This document shows, piece by piece, positions 48,058 to 56,969 of a stretch of 64,000 nt of DNA; the first letter of the stretch is position 1; every line of letters starts with the position of its first letter. The position numbers and the translations under genes were made by a program. This DNA is from CAZZDK01 sp964652235 (GTDB taxonomy: Bacteria; Pseudomonadota; Alphaproteobacteria; UBA9219). The notes below the pieces were generated by a model, which had not been told where the DNA came from, did not search any database, and saw nothing but the letters and a program-made list of their open reading frames with translations. The stretch spans positions 8,643 through 72,642 of the forward strand of contig CAZZDK010000009.1 of assembly GCA_964652235.1 (NCBI GenBank). The letters are read 5' to 3'.

Positions 48058-48966
48058 TTATCCCTGCAGCTTCCTGAGCAGCGCGTCGAGTTGATCGAGG
48101 TCCGAGTAAAAGACCGTGAGCGAGCCGGAGGATCCCATTGAGGTGATTTTGACGCGCAGGCCGACGGCGCGCTCCAGTGCGCGCTCCAGCGCCAAAATGT
48201 CGGGGTCCGTATTTTGCGAGGCGCGCGGCTTTTTGGCGAACCGCCCGTCGGACAATTTTTTCGCGAGCGCCTCCGCCTGTCGGACGCTCAGGCCCTTTCG
48301 CACGATCTCGCGGGCCAGCGCTTCGGGGTCCTTCGCCGTCACGATGCAGCGCGCGTGGCCCATCGTAAGCTCGCCTGCGTTGATCATGTTTTTCACGGGT
48401 TCGGGCAGCGTCAAAAGACGCAAAAGGTTCGTGATATGCGGACGGCTTTTGCCCACGACCTTCGCGAGGCCGTCTTGCGTATGGTGAAACTCTTCCAAAA
48501 GCCGCTTATAGCCTTCCGCCTCTTCGAGCGGCGAAAGATCCTGTCGCTGCACGTTTTCGATAAGGCCGATTTCCATCGCCTCGCGGTCGGAAAAATGGCG
48601 CAAAAGAACGGGGACTTCGTGCAGCCCCGCGATTTGCGCGGCGCGCCAGCGCCGCTCGCCCGCAAGAATTTCGTAGCTGTTTTCTTCGCCCGCGATGGGC
48701 CTCACCATGATCGGCAAAATAACGCCGCGCTCTTTGATAGAGCGGGCGAGGTCCTGAATGCCTTCTTCGTCGAAACGGCGGCGCGGCTGGTAGGCGCCGG
48801 GCTGAATCCATTCGATCGGAAGCGTCTTCGTCTCTTCCTCGCTTCGCGCGGATCGCGCTTCGGCCCGGACGGGGACCGCGCGTCCGTAGGAAGAATCGGC
48901 GTCGCCGAAAAGGGCCGAAAGACCGCGCCCTAAAGGCGCCGGTTTGCCTGGTGTTTTCACGTTCAT
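48058..48966 (-). CDS. parB: Chromosome partitioning protein ParB
   Basis: A 302-residue ParB. LGRGLSALFG is the ParA-interacting start. The CTP-binding/partition domain holds QPRRRFDEEGIQDLARSI and AGERRWRAAQIAGL, and the arginine patch region is typical. The HTH TQDGLAKVVGKSRPHITNLLRLL follows, and GHARCIV closes the central domain. The C-terminal dimerization segment ends DLDQLDALLRKLQG. It binds parS and loads the segregation machinery. ATGA overlap with parA. Confidence 0.97.
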   Translation of the reverse strand: MNVKTPGKPAPLGRGLSALFGDADSSYGRAVPVRAEARSARSEEETKTLPIEWIQPGAYQPRRRFDEEGIQDLARSIKERGVILPIMVRPIAGEENSYEILAGERRWRAAQIAGLHEVPVLLRHFSDREAMEIGLIENVQRQDLSPLEEAEGYKRLLEEFHHTQDGLAKVVGKSRPHITNLLRLLTLPEPVKNMINAGELTMGHARCIVTAKDPEALAREIVRKGLSVRQAEALAKKLSDGRFAKKPRASQNTDPDILALERALERAVGLRVKITSMGSSGSLTVFYSDLDQLDALLRKLQG

Positions 48967-49832
48967 GCGTCCGTCCCCGTTTGTTTCATGCTTATTTTGA
49001 TCCCTTCGCTTCGCAATTCCTCACGGCGCAAAACCTCGCTCGCCAAATGCAGATAGGCGTTGCTGCCCGAACATTTCAGGTCGTAAAGCAAAACCGGTTT
49101 CCCGTGGGACGGCGCCTCGGAAACACGCACATTGCGCGGAATGGACGTCTCATAAACTAAGTCGCCGAAAAAGGCGCGAACGTCTTGAGCGACAGCGTCC
49201 GACAAGCTATTGCGTTTATCGAACATGGTAAGCACAACACCTTGTATTTCTAGCGAGGGATTGAATCGTGCCCGAACCGCGTCGATCGTCTGCAAAAGGC
49301 TGCTCATGCCCTCCAGCGCATAGAACTCGACCTGCAAGGGCACGAGCAATCCGTCCGCCGCCACCAGTGCGTTGAGCGTAATGAGGTTGAGCGAGGGCGG
49401 ACAGTCGATCAAAATAAAATCGTAATCCTTGGCGCTGCGCTCCAACGCGTCGCGCATACGGGATTCGCGGCGCTCGGTATTGACAAGCTGAATTTCCGCG
49501 CCCGCAAGGTCCGCCGACGAGGTGATGATCGAAAGATTGGGAATGGGCGTCGCGCGAACCACGTCTTCGACGGACAGGCCGTCGAACATCAATTCATAAG
49601 CCCCCGCGCCGCGCTCGGCGCGGGAAATGCCGAACCCCGTCGAAGCGTTGCCCTGCGGGTCGGCGTCCACGATCAAAACGCGCTTGCCGACCGCCGCCAT
49701 GGCGGTGGCGAGATTCACGGCGGTGGTGGTTTTGCCCACGCCGCCTTTCTGGTTCACGATGGCGATGACGCGGCACCCGCAGGCGTAGCCGCCGGAGGGG
49801 GGAGGATTATTTATGTTTTCGTTTGGCGTCAT
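48963..49832 (-). CDS. parA: Chromosome partitioning ATPase ParA
   Basis: A 289-residue ParA/Soj ATPase with the deviant Walker A motif KGGVGKTT (29-36), VLIVDADPQGNASTGFGI and DFILIDCPPSLNLITLNALVAAD. It drives ParB-parS separation near the origin. The first 20 residues, Asn/Pro-rich, are extra to the core. The gene follows rsmG after about 90 bp. Confidence 0.97.
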   Translation of the reverse strand: MTPNENINNPPPSGGYACGCRVIAIVNQKGGVGKTTTAVNLATAMAAVGKRVLIVDADPQGNASTGFGISRAERGAGAYELMFDGLSVEDVVRATPIPNLSIITSSADLAGAEIQLVNTERRESRMRDALERSAKDYDFILIDCPPSLNLITLNALVAADGLLVPLQVEFYALEGMSSLLQTIDAVRARFNPSLEIQGVVLTMFDKRNSLSDAVAQDVRAFFGDLVYETSIPRNVRVSEAPSHGKPVLLYDLKCSGSNAYLHLASEVLRREELRSEGIKISMKQTGTDA

Positions 49833-49906
49833 GCCGAACCTTTATGCGCGGGGAATTGGAGAATCCCCAATGCTGCTTGACTTCACTCGCTCCGCGCCTC
49901 GCGTTT

Positions 49907-49959
49907 CGTTTGCCGGACTTCGCCTTAGTCTTTTAAGCCTTTATTCCGTCCGGCGAACG
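49907..49959. repeat. Inverted repeat across the rsmG stop codon
   Basis: cgtttgccggac (49907-49918) and gtccggcgaacg (49948-49959) are inverted with one mismatch, which still allows a G-U pair. They flank the rsmG stop (49925-49927). One arm is inside the unusual C-terminal extension of RsmG, coding SFAGR. No T-tract follows in the leftward direction. It could be a weak terminator or the remains of a mobile palindromic repeat. Confidence 0.5.
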
Positions 49960-50626
49960 AACCGCTCCTCGCGACCGCTCGTGACCTAAACGAATTTCCT
50001 TTTCGCACCCTCTGTCTTAGATCACGAATAAGCAAAACCGCCCCGGACGGGTCGGTCCGGCTCTCTCTTTTTTCCGCGCTGAATGTCCAATATTTACGCG
50101 CCTCTGTCAATTCCGCATCGGCCTTTTGGCCCTTCAAAAACAAACAAACCCCGTCCGACTTCAAAAAAGGCTTGGCCAAGGATAAAAGCTCGGCCAAAGG
50201 GGCCACAGCCCGCGCCGTCACGACATCGGCCCTTAAATTCCTGATTTTTTCCGCCCTCTCTTGATGAACCGTGACGTTCGGGGCCAGTTCGGCGGCCACT
50301 TTTTCCAAAAACCTGGCCTTTTTGCCGATACTTTCTATGAGGTGAACCTCTAAACCCCCCATGATGGCCAAAACCAGACCCGGAAAACCTGCCCCGCTGC
50401 CCAGATCGACCAGACAGGTTGTTTCCCGTGGTAAAAGGGCGAAAAGTTGGGCCGAATCCCAAAAATGCCTTTTCCAAAGATCCGGAATCGTGCTGGCGGC
50501 CACGAGGTTGATTTTTTCGTTCTCTTCAACCAAAAGCGTCGCGTAACGTTCTAATTTTATTCGCGTTTCACGAGGAACTTGATTTTCCTCGAAAAATTTT
50601 TCTTTGTTTTGAGTGGGTTGCGCCAT
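49925..50626 (-). CDS. rsmG: 16S rRNA (guanine-527-N7) methyltransferase RsmG, with a C-terminal extension
   Basis: A 233-residue GidB/RsmG. VPRETRIKLERYATLLVEENEKINLVA is the family start, and the SAM loop is DLGSGAGFPG (about 73-82). VTARAVAPLAELL follows. It methylates G527 of 16S rRNA. The family usually ends soon after the VLLIRDLRQR segment; here about 25 extra basic residues follow, ending in an inverted repeat. One base separates its ATG from the mnmG stop. Confidence 0.95.
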   Translation of the reverse strand: MAQPTQNKEKFFEENQVPRETRIKLERYATLLVEENEKINLVAASTIPDLWKRHFWDSAQLFALLPRETTCLVDLGSGAGFPGLVLAIMGGLEVHLIESIGKKARFLEKVAAELAPNVTVHQERAEKIRNLRADVVTARAVAPLAELLSLAKPFLKSDGVCLFLKGQKADAELTEARKYWTFSAEKRESRTDPSGAVLLIRDLRQRVRKGNSFRSRAVARSGSFAGRNKGLKD

Positions 50627-50627
50627 G

Positions 50628-52481
50628 TCAGCGTCTCTTGGCGTAACGCAAAAGAGCGATGGTCGCGGCAGGCGTCACGCCGGGAATTCGGGCCGCCGCG
50701 CCGAGGGTTTCCGGCTTGATTTGCTTGAGTTTTTGGCGAATTTCGTTCGACAGACTGCCCACGGAATCGTAATCCAGATCAGCGGGCAGAATTAGGTTTT
50801 CGTCCCGCCGGAAAGCCTTAATGTCCGATTCCTGCCTTTCCTTATAGCCTTCATAGGCATTTTCGATCCGCATTTGCTCGAAAATCGCCGCCTCTATAGC
50901 GCCGATTTCCGGCCAAAGGGTCGAAAGATTCTCAAAAGTCGTTTCCGGATAAGCCAAAAGCTGCGCGGCGGTACGGCGCAGGCCGTCCTGATTCACGCGA
51001 AACCCCGCCTTGGCCAGTTCGGACGGCGAAGCCGTCAGATTTGATAAAAGAAGGCGGGCTTTTTCCAGTTTTTCCTTTTTGGCCTGAAAGGCCCTTTTTC
51101 TCGCCTCGCCGACGCACCCGATGGCGATCCCTTTATCCGTCAGGCGCTGATCGGCATTGTCGGCCCGAAGAGTCAGGCGATATTCCGCCCGCGAAGTGAA
51201 CATCCGGTAAGGCTCGTTCGTGCCTTTGGTGATCAGATCGTCGATCATCACGCCGATATAGGCCTCGTCGCGCCCAAAGCTCACCGGCGGCGATCCTGCA
51301 AGCTTCAGGGCGGCGTTCAGGCCCGCCACCAGGCCTTGCGCCGCCGCTTCTTCATAGCCCGTCGTGGCGTTGATCTGCCCGGCGAAGTAAAGACCCGGCA
51401 CAAGCTTGGTTTCCAGCGTCGCGCGCAAGCCGCGCGGATCGCAAAAATCGTACTCTACGGCATAGCCGTGGCGCAAAATCCGAACCTCTTCCAGGCCCGG
51501 AATGGAGTGGATCATAGCGTCCTGCACGTCGCGGGGCAGGGAGGTTGAGATGCCGTTGGGATAAACGGTGTCGTCATTCAGTCCCTCAGGCTCCAGGAAA
51601 ATCTGGTGCCGCTCGCGACCCGCGAAACGCACGATTTTATCTTCGATGGAGGGGCAATAGCGCGGTCCGATGCCCTGAATTTGGCCCGAAAAAAGAGGAG
51701 CGCGATGAAAGTTCGCGCGGATAATCTCATGCGTTTGCGGCGTGGTATGCGTGATGGCGCAGGCGATTTGCGGGTTTGTAACGGCCTCCGTTAGCGTCGA
51801 AAAAGGTTCCGGTGGAACGTCGCCTTCCTGCCGCGCCAGATCCTTCCATTTGATGGTATTCCCATCGAGCCGCGCGGGCGTGCCCGTCTTAAGCCGCCCA
51901 AGCTCAAAGCCCAATGATTTCAAAGAATTAGACAGACCCACCGACGGCGGCTCGCCGATCCTTCCGCCGACGATCTTTTCCTCGCCGATATGCATGAGCC
52001 CGTTCAAAAACGTGCCCGTGGTGACGATGGCGGCGCGGCCCCGAAAAGAAACGCCGTCCGCGCCGATGACGGTAAAAAAGCTGTTTTCGTCGCGTTCCAG
52101 CGCCTCGACCCGCATCGCGCGAAGCGTTAGGTTCGGCTGTTTTTCGAGCGCTTCGCGCATGAACTTGCGATAAAGCTGGCGGTCCGCCTGGCAGCGCGGG
52201 CCGCGCACCGCCGGACCTTTGCTGCGATTGAGGACGCGGAATTGAATGCCCGCCGCGTCGGCCACGCGGCCCATCAGCCCGTCGAGCGCGTCGATCTCAC
52301 GCACCATCTGTCCCTTGCCGAGACCGCCGATGGCCGGATTGCAAGACATTTCGCCCAAGGTTTCGAGGGAAAGCGTGGCTAAAAGGGTCTTGGCTCCCAG
52401 CCGCGCGGACGCGGCGGCGGCCTCGGCGCCCGCATGGCCGCCGCCGATCACGATGACATCGAAAGTTTCCTGAACGCCCAT
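50628..52481 (-). CDS. mnmG: tRNA U34 carboxymethylaminomethyl synthesis protein MnmG
   Basis: A 617-residue MnmG/GidA with the FAD-binding GGGHAGAEAA near the start. CNPAIGGLGKGQMVREIDALDG, RGPRCQADRQLY and TGTFLNG are conserved, as are the C-terminal SNEIRQKL and ARIPGVTPAATIALL. With MnmE it modifies the wobble uridine of several tRNAs. The ATG at 52481 has AGGAAAAG upstream; 49 open codons above it are non-conserved. Confidence 0.97.
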   Translation of the reverse strand: MGVQETFDVIVIGGGHAGAEAAAASARLGAKTLLATLSLETLGEMSCNPAIGGLGKGQMVREIDALDGLMGRVADAAGIQFRVLNRSKGPAVRGPRCQADRQLYRKFMREALEKQPNLTLRAMRVEALERDENSFFTVIGADGVSFRGRAAIVTTGTFLNGLMHIGEEKIVGGRIGEPPSVGLSNSLKSLGFELGRLKTGTPARLDGNTIKWKDLARQEGDVPPEPFSTLTEAVTNPQIACAITHTTPQTHEIIRANFHRAPLFSGQIQGIGPRYCPSIEDKIVRFAGRERHQIFLEPEGLNDDTVYPNGISTSLPRDVQDAMIHSIPGLEEVRILRHGYAVEYDFCDPRGLRATLETKLVPGLYFAGQINATTGYEEAAAQGLVAGLNAALKLAGSPPVSFGRDEAYIGVMIDDLITKGTNEPYRMFTSRAEYRLTLRADNADQRLTDKGIAIGCVGEARKRAFQAKKEKLEKARLLLSNLTASPSELAKAGFRVNQDGLRRTAAQLLAYPETTFENLSTLWPEIGAIEAAIFEQMRIENAYEGYKERQESDIKAFRRDENLILPADLDYDSVGSLSNEIRQKLKQIKPETLGAAARIPGVTPAATIALLRYAKRR

Positions 52482-52626
52482 CTTTTCCTGCTTTTCCGGA
52501 GCCGAAAGGGTATAGAGCGGAAAAGGGGGTGAAAGCAAATGGGGAGTGAGGGGCTGGACTTCGCGGAGAGGCTTGGTCCTTTTTGAAAAAGAGCGGTTAT
52601 CCGGTTTGGCGCGAAAGGGGCGTTTC

Positions 52627-53253
52627 ATGAAATTTCTTGTCGAGGAAGCGCTGCGAGAGAAAAGCGCCGTCTGTCGAAAGATATTGGGCCTTTTGCCGCA
52701 ATGGTTCGAGCTTCCTGAAGCCAGGAAACGCTATATTCAAGGCGTAGAGACAAAACCCATGTTTTGTTGTCGCCTGAACGAAACAAAAGAGATTGTCGGC
52801 TTTCTTTCTCTGCATGACACATCGGATTCTGCCGCAGAAATATACGTTATGGGGGTCATGCCCGATTATCATCATCAAGGCATCGGCACCGCTCTTGTGG
52901 AAGCGGCTTCGTCTTATGCCGCCGAAATGGGGCGTGTTTATTTAACCGTGAAAACTCTGTCCCCGGAACATCCCGATCCTCATTATGCCGTCACGCGACG
53001 TTTTTATGAAAAAGTCGGATTCATGCCACTTGAAACATTTCCGACCCTATGGGGGCCGGAAAATCCGTGCCTTCTGATGAGAAAGATTCTGCGCGAGGGA
53101 CAGGTTCCTCCCGGTCCCAAAAAACGGCGGAAAATAACAAGGACCCCCTGCAACGCCCCTGGATTGCCACGGCGCTTCGCGCCTCGCAACGACAGAAATG
53201 GGTGGGGGGAGCGGGTTTTACAGTTCTTCACTTCCCTATACAAAACTCGCTGA
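52627..53253 (+). CDS. GNAT-family acetyltransferase extended by a palindromic repeat
   Basis: A GNAT N-acetyltransferase whose catalytic domain fills about the first 155 residues. IYVMGVMPDYHHQGIGTALVEAASSYA is the acetyl-CoA-binding motif A, and TRRFYEKVGFMPLETFP is motif B. The natural end would be near LLMRKIL (about residue 155). After it come about 53 residues that include PGLPRRFAPRNDRN, the translation of a palindromic repeat at 53158-53195. The substrate is unknown. AAAGGGG precedes the ATG. The 3' end overlaps the convergent mnmE by 26 bp. Confidence 0.85.
   Translation: MKFLVEEALREKSAVCRKILGLLPQWFELPEARKRYIQGVETKPMFCCRLNETKEIVGFLSLHDTSDSAAEIYVMGVMPDYHHQGIGTALVEAASSYAAEMGRVYLTVKTLSPEHPDPHYAVTRRFYEKVGFMPLETFPTLWGPENPCLLMRKILREGQVPPGPKKRRKITRTPCNAPGLPRRFAPRNDRNGWGERVLQFFTSLYKTR
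53158..53195. repeat. Dispersed palindromic repeat of the RPE-like type, inside the GNAT frame
   Basis: A roughly 38-bp unit with imperfect inverted arms around a central cggcgcttcgcgcc core, preceded by attgc and followed by gcaac. On the minus strand it reads as the well-known gttgcgaggcgcgaagcgcc type. Such units are scattered in many alphaproteobacterial genomes, sometimes within genes. Only one clear copy was seen in this window. Confidence 0.6.
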
Positions 53254-54562
53254 AGATGACGTCGAGGAGGTCTTCGACGTCCACGCGGCCCGTGATGCGG
53301 CCCAAAGAGCGCAGGGCCAGGCGTAAATCTTCCGCGCAGAGCTCCGCGCCGTCCGCGATCAATGCGCGGCGCAGATGGGAAAGCGTTTCCTCCAGCGCCG
53401 TGCGGTGGCGTTGGCGCGTGAGGGCGGGGGCGGCTTCGCCCACGAAGCGGCGGTCGATTTCCTCGATGAGCCGCGCGGTCAGCGCGGCAAGGCCGTCGCC
53501 CGTCGTGTTGGAAACAAGGCTGGCGCCGGAAGCCAGGATTTCAGCCTTTTTCGCCTCGGCCAGCGCGTCTTTGCGCGTGACGACGACCAGCGCGTTTTCG
53601 TCTTCCAGCGCCGCCGTTTCCGCGTCTTTTTCGGGCCAGCGCGTTCCGTCAAACAAAAGCAGCTTGAAATCCGCCTGCTCAGCCCGCGCTCGCGCGCGGC
53701 GCACGCCTTCGGTTTCGATCACGTCTTTCGTCTCGCGCAGCCCCGCCGTGTCCACAAGCGTCACGGGATAGCCGCCCAAATCCAAATGCACCTCGATCGC
53801 GTCGCGCGTCGTGCCGGGCGTTTCCGCGACAATGGCGGCTTCGCGCTTCGAAAGGGCGTTGAGCAAGCTTGATTTCCCCGCGTTCGGCGCGCCCAAAAGG
53901 GCCACGAAAAAGCCTTCGCGAATTTTCTCCCCGCGGCGGGCATCGTTCAAATGCGCGGCGATTTCCTTTTCCAAAAGCCGCGCGGCCTCCAGTCTCTCGG
54001 CTGCGATTTCCGGCGGCAACTCTTCGTCGGCAAAGTCGATTTCAGCTTCGATAAAAGCCAACGCTTTTTTAAGCCGCTCCGCCCAGTCCCCGTAAAGACG
54101 GCCCAAAGCACCGTCCATCTGCCGCAAAGCCTGGCGGCGCTGTGCCGTCGTTTCCGCGTCGATAAGGTCGGCCAGGCCTTCCGCTTCGGTCAAATCCATC
54201 TTGCCGTTTTCAAAGGCGCGGCGCGTATATTCGCCCGGCTCGGCAGGCCTAAAATCGTCGAGGGAACACAAAGCAGCCAGCGCCGCAGCCACCGTCGCCC
54301 GCCCGCCATGCAGGTGAAGCTCGGCCATGTCCTCGCCCGTAAAACTACGCGGCGCGGGGAACCAGAGGACCAGCGCCCGGTCGATTAGTTCGCCCGTTTT
54401 CGGGTCTTTCAGGGCGCGAAGGACGGCTCGGCGCGGCTCCGGCGGCTCGGCCTGGCGGCAAATTTCGGGGAAAACCGCCCGCGCATCGGGACCGGACACG
54501 CGCAAAACCGCCACGCCCGAACGGCCCGGCGCGGAAGCGAGCGCGACGATCGTTTTCTTCAT
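53228..54562 (-). CDS. mnmE: tRNA modification GTPase MnmE
   Basis: A 444-residue MnmE. The N-terminal formyl-THF-binding domain begins TIVALASAPGRSGVAVLRVSGP. The G domain holds GAPNAGKSSLLNAL and DTAGLRETKDVIETEGV. The C-terminus has the CIGK motif with the catalytic Cys. Partner of MnmG in wobble-uridine modification. It overlaps the small gene upstream as ATGA, and its 3' end overlaps the GNAT gene, which interrupts the usual mnmE-mnmG adjacency. Confidence 0.97.
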   Translation of the reverse strand: MKKTIVALASAPGRSGVAVLRVSGPDARAVFPEICRQAEPPEPRRAVLRALKDPKTGELIDRALVLWFPAPRSFTGEDMAELHLHGGRATVAAALAALCSLDDFRPAEPGEYTRRAFENGKMDLTEAEGLADLIDAETTAQRRQALRQMDGALGRLYGDWAERLKKALAFIEAEIDFADEELPPEIAAERLEAARLLEKEIAAHLNDARRGEKIREGFFVALLGAPNAGKSSLLNALSKREAAIVAETPGTTRDAIEVHLDLGGYPVTLVDTAGLRETKDVIETEGVRRARARAEQADFKLLLFDGTRWPEKDAETAALEDENALVVVTRKDALAEAKKAEILASGASLVSNTTGDGLAALTARLIEEIDRRFVGEAAPALTRQRHRTALEETLSHLRRALIADGAELCAEDLRLALRSLGRITGRVDVEDLLDVIFSEFCIGK

Positions 54563-54846
54563 GCTTTCTTGTCGTTCAGCGTCATCATGGCCCCGGTCGT
54601 GCCGACCACGCCGGAAACCATCTGTTGCAACTGGCCCCAGAACATTTTCTGCAACTGGTCCGCGCCCTGTATGCCGGCGGGCAGCCAGGTTTTGACCAGG
54701 CTTTCCGGGCTCATGGCCTGGATGTTCTGGCGCAGGCGGGCTTCAAGCTCGGCCATCAGGGCTTCCTGCATGGGCTTCACGTCAGGCAGGCCCATGAAAG
54801 TCCGCGCCTCTTCGGGCGTGCATTCGACGTTGATGGTAACTTTCAT
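54559..54846 (-). CDS. Small conserved alphaproteobacterial protein (DUF6489-like)
   Basis: A 95-residue protein of the type found next to mnmE in alphaproteobacteria. MKVTINVECTPEEARTFMGLPDV and a middle helix with PMQEALMAELEARL resemble DUF6489. It lacks a membrane segment. Function is unknown. It is translationally coupled to mnmE. Confidence 0.8.
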   Translation of the reverse strand: MKVTINVECTPEEARTFMGLPDVKPMQEALMAELEARLRQNIQAMSPESLVKTWLPAGIQGADQLQKMFWGQLQQMVSGVVGTTGAMMTLNDKKA

Positions 54847-54950
54847 GAAGCGGCCTTTCGAAAAGAGGGCGGGAGCGGCATTTTAGAAGGCCGGGGGGAC
54901 GGGAGCAAGATGAATTGTCTTGCACGACGCTTGCCGTTAGTCTCCTCTCC

Positions 54951-56960
54951 ATGAAAAAAACCCTTTCCTTTTTCATTCCCTTCGCCCTTCTCCTTCTCGC
55001 CCAGGCCGGGTTCGTCGCGTTGTTCCTTTTCAAGGAAAAGGCCCTCCCCTTTTGGGATTACGCCATGTATGCCGATATGGCGCAAAGCTGGTTTTCGCAA
55101 AGCGATCCGTTTCGATCTTTCTGGCAAAGCTTCGATGAAAATTACAATCTGCTTTTCGCCCTGCCTTCTTTTCTGACTTTCTCCCTTTTCGGGCCGTCGC
55201 GTCTCGTTTTCATCGAAACCAACTTTTTCTTTTTCGCGGCGCAGGAAGCGGCTCTGGCCTTTTGCCTTGTTTCCCTGTTCGGTTTTTCCTGGAGAAAAGC
55301 TCTTTGGTGGGCCTTCGGCCTTTGTTCCCTTCTGCCGTTTTTCTGGCACCCGCTTCTTCACGGCTATCCGGATCACGCGGCGGGGGCCTGCCTGACCTTC
55401 GCTTTAGGGTGGGGACTCAAAGATCGTCGTTCCTGGCGCGCGGCTGTTTATGCGGGGTTGTTTTTGGGGTTTGCGATCGTTTTTCGCCGTCATTTTGCTT
55501 ATCCGGCCCTGGCCTTGACGGCGGTTTTCGCCGCAACGGACGTTTGGCGGCGCTCCCCCCTTTTAAGTCTGGTCCGTTTTTACGTCCCGCTCGGCGCGAC
55601 GGCTTTGGCTGTTTTGCTTCTCCTGGAGCCGGGATATTTGCAAACCATGCTTTTGACGGATTTTCAGGCGCTTTATAAAGCCTACGAAAAAACTCCCTCG
55701 GCTTTCGCCTTTTTTCTCGCCGGCCGTTTGGGGCTGCTTGTTCTTCTGCCTGCTTTGGCCGGTTATGTTTTAGGCTTTTCTTCCTGGCCGGAGCGCCGGG
55801 AAGGGTTGGCGGTCGTTTTTCTTTTCGGCCTCGTCTGGTTCGGCCTGTGGGGCTTCGGGCCGGGCCAGGCCAGCGAGCATTATCTTTTGTCCGCGCCGCC
55901 CGTTTTTTGCCTTGTGGGTCTTGTCTGCTTTTTCGGCCTTTTGAGAAACCGCGCCTGGGCCGTCGCTTTCGGCCTTGTTTTGGCGGCGAACGCGGCGAAC
56001 GCCCTGTGGTTTGCCGAAAATTTCCCTTTGCCGAGCGATCCGCCCGCCTTATCTTTTCTAAGCTCGCCGCACCCGCCGTGGGTCCGCGCAGACCGGGAAG
56101 AGCTTTCGCGCCTCGCGCTTTATCTTGAGCAAACCACGTGGGAGACTGACCGGATCGCCATCGTGGCCTCGTCCTTTATTCTCAACCAGGATCTTCTGGG
56201 CCGCGTTTTCAGGGACGTTTTGAAAAAGCCGTCGCTTTTGCGGCGCCTCCTTTTCGTTTCGGAGGTGGACTTCGTTCAGCCGCCTTCTTTCGACGCTTTC
56301 GCGGGGGCCAACGTTTACGTGGTTCCTGAGCCGACGCAGTATCATCTCGCCCCCGAAGGGCAAAAGGTTCTCGGCGCGTTCGCTTCTCTGTTTCCGCCGC
56401 CGCCCGCGTTGGCGCCTTTCTTCAAAAAAGATTCCGAAACCTTCGCGCTGGAAAGGGGCGTGGTCGTCCACGTCTGGCGGCGCGAGGCGTTTCCACCGCC
56501 CGTCCTTCACGCCGGTCTTTCCCTTATGCGGCAAAAGGCGGACGCGCCGATTGATTGGGTCGTTTTGCGGCGCGGGCCTTTCGCCGCGCTGGAGCCGGGG
56601 CATGGCGGAACGACGCATTCGCGTCTCGGCTTCGCGCCGAAGGCCCATGAAGCCTGGCTGTTTTTTGATCGGCCTTTGCCGCCGGGCGCTTACCGCTTAA
56701 GCGCGGAAGTCGCGGCGCAGCCTGTTTGTCTCGATCCGCGCTTGACGGTGCGCGTTTGGGGCGAGAAGAACGGTGTTTTTTACGAACATACGGGCCAGCC
56801 CGTTCAAAATCCCGGCCTTTATTTCGCGCCTTTCGTTTTGCCGAATACAGAGGGCGGTCGCTTTTTTCTTTCTCTTGGGGTATCCTCGCGCGCGCTTGGC
56901 TTTTGTTCCGTTTTCCTGCGGGGCCTTCGCCTGGAAGCTCCTTCTACGTTCTTTCCTTAA
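54951..56960 (+). CDS. Polytopic membrane glycosyltransferase (GT-C type)
   Basis: A 669-residue protein with about ten membrane helices in residues 1-345, then a soluble domain of about 300 residues. The first periplasmic loop contains FWDYAMYADMAQSW, which places acidic residues where GT-C enzymes such as ArnT/PMT carry their catalytic Asp. HGYPDHAAG lies in the second loop. Such enzymes move a sugar from a polyprenyl-phosphate carrier onto lipid A, LPS, teichoic acids or protein. The acceptor is unknown. No ribosome site is obvious; an ATG at 54951 fits the first hydrophobic helix. It is followed 9 bp later by a dienelactone hydrolase gene. Confidence 0.75.
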   Translation: MKKTLSFFIPFALLLLAQAGFVALFLFKEKALPFWDYAMYADMAQSWFSQSDPFRSFWQSFDENYNLLFALPSFLTFSLFGPSRLVFIETNFFFFAAQEAALAFCLVSLFGFSWRKALWWAFGLCSLLPFFWHPLLHGYPDHAAGACLTFALGWGLKDRRSWRAAVYAGLFLGFAIVFRRHFAYPALALTAVFAATDVWRRSPLLSLVRFYVPLGATALAVLLLLEPGYLQTMLLTDFQALYKAYEKTPSAFAFFLAGRLGLLVLLPALAGYVLGFSSWPERREGLAVVFLFGLVWFGLWGFGPGQASEHYLLSAPPVFCLVGLVCFFGLLRNRAWAVAFGLVLAANAANALWFAENFPLPSDPPALSFLSSPHPPWVRADREELSRLALYLEQTTWETDRIAIVASSFILNQDLLGRVFRDVLKKPSLLRRLLFVSEVDFVQPPSFDAFAGANVYVVPEPTQYHLAPEGQKVLGAFASLFPPPPALAPFFKKDSETFALERGVVVHVWRREAFPPPVLHAGLSLMRQKADAPIDWVVLRRGPFAALEPGHGGTTHSRLGFAPKAHEAWLFFDRPLPPGAYRLSAEVAAQPVCLDPRLTVRVWGEKNGVFYEHTGQPVQNPGLYFAPFVLPNTEGGRFFLSLGVSSRALGFCSVFLRGLRLEAPSTFFP

Positions 56961-56969
56961 GTCCGCCTC

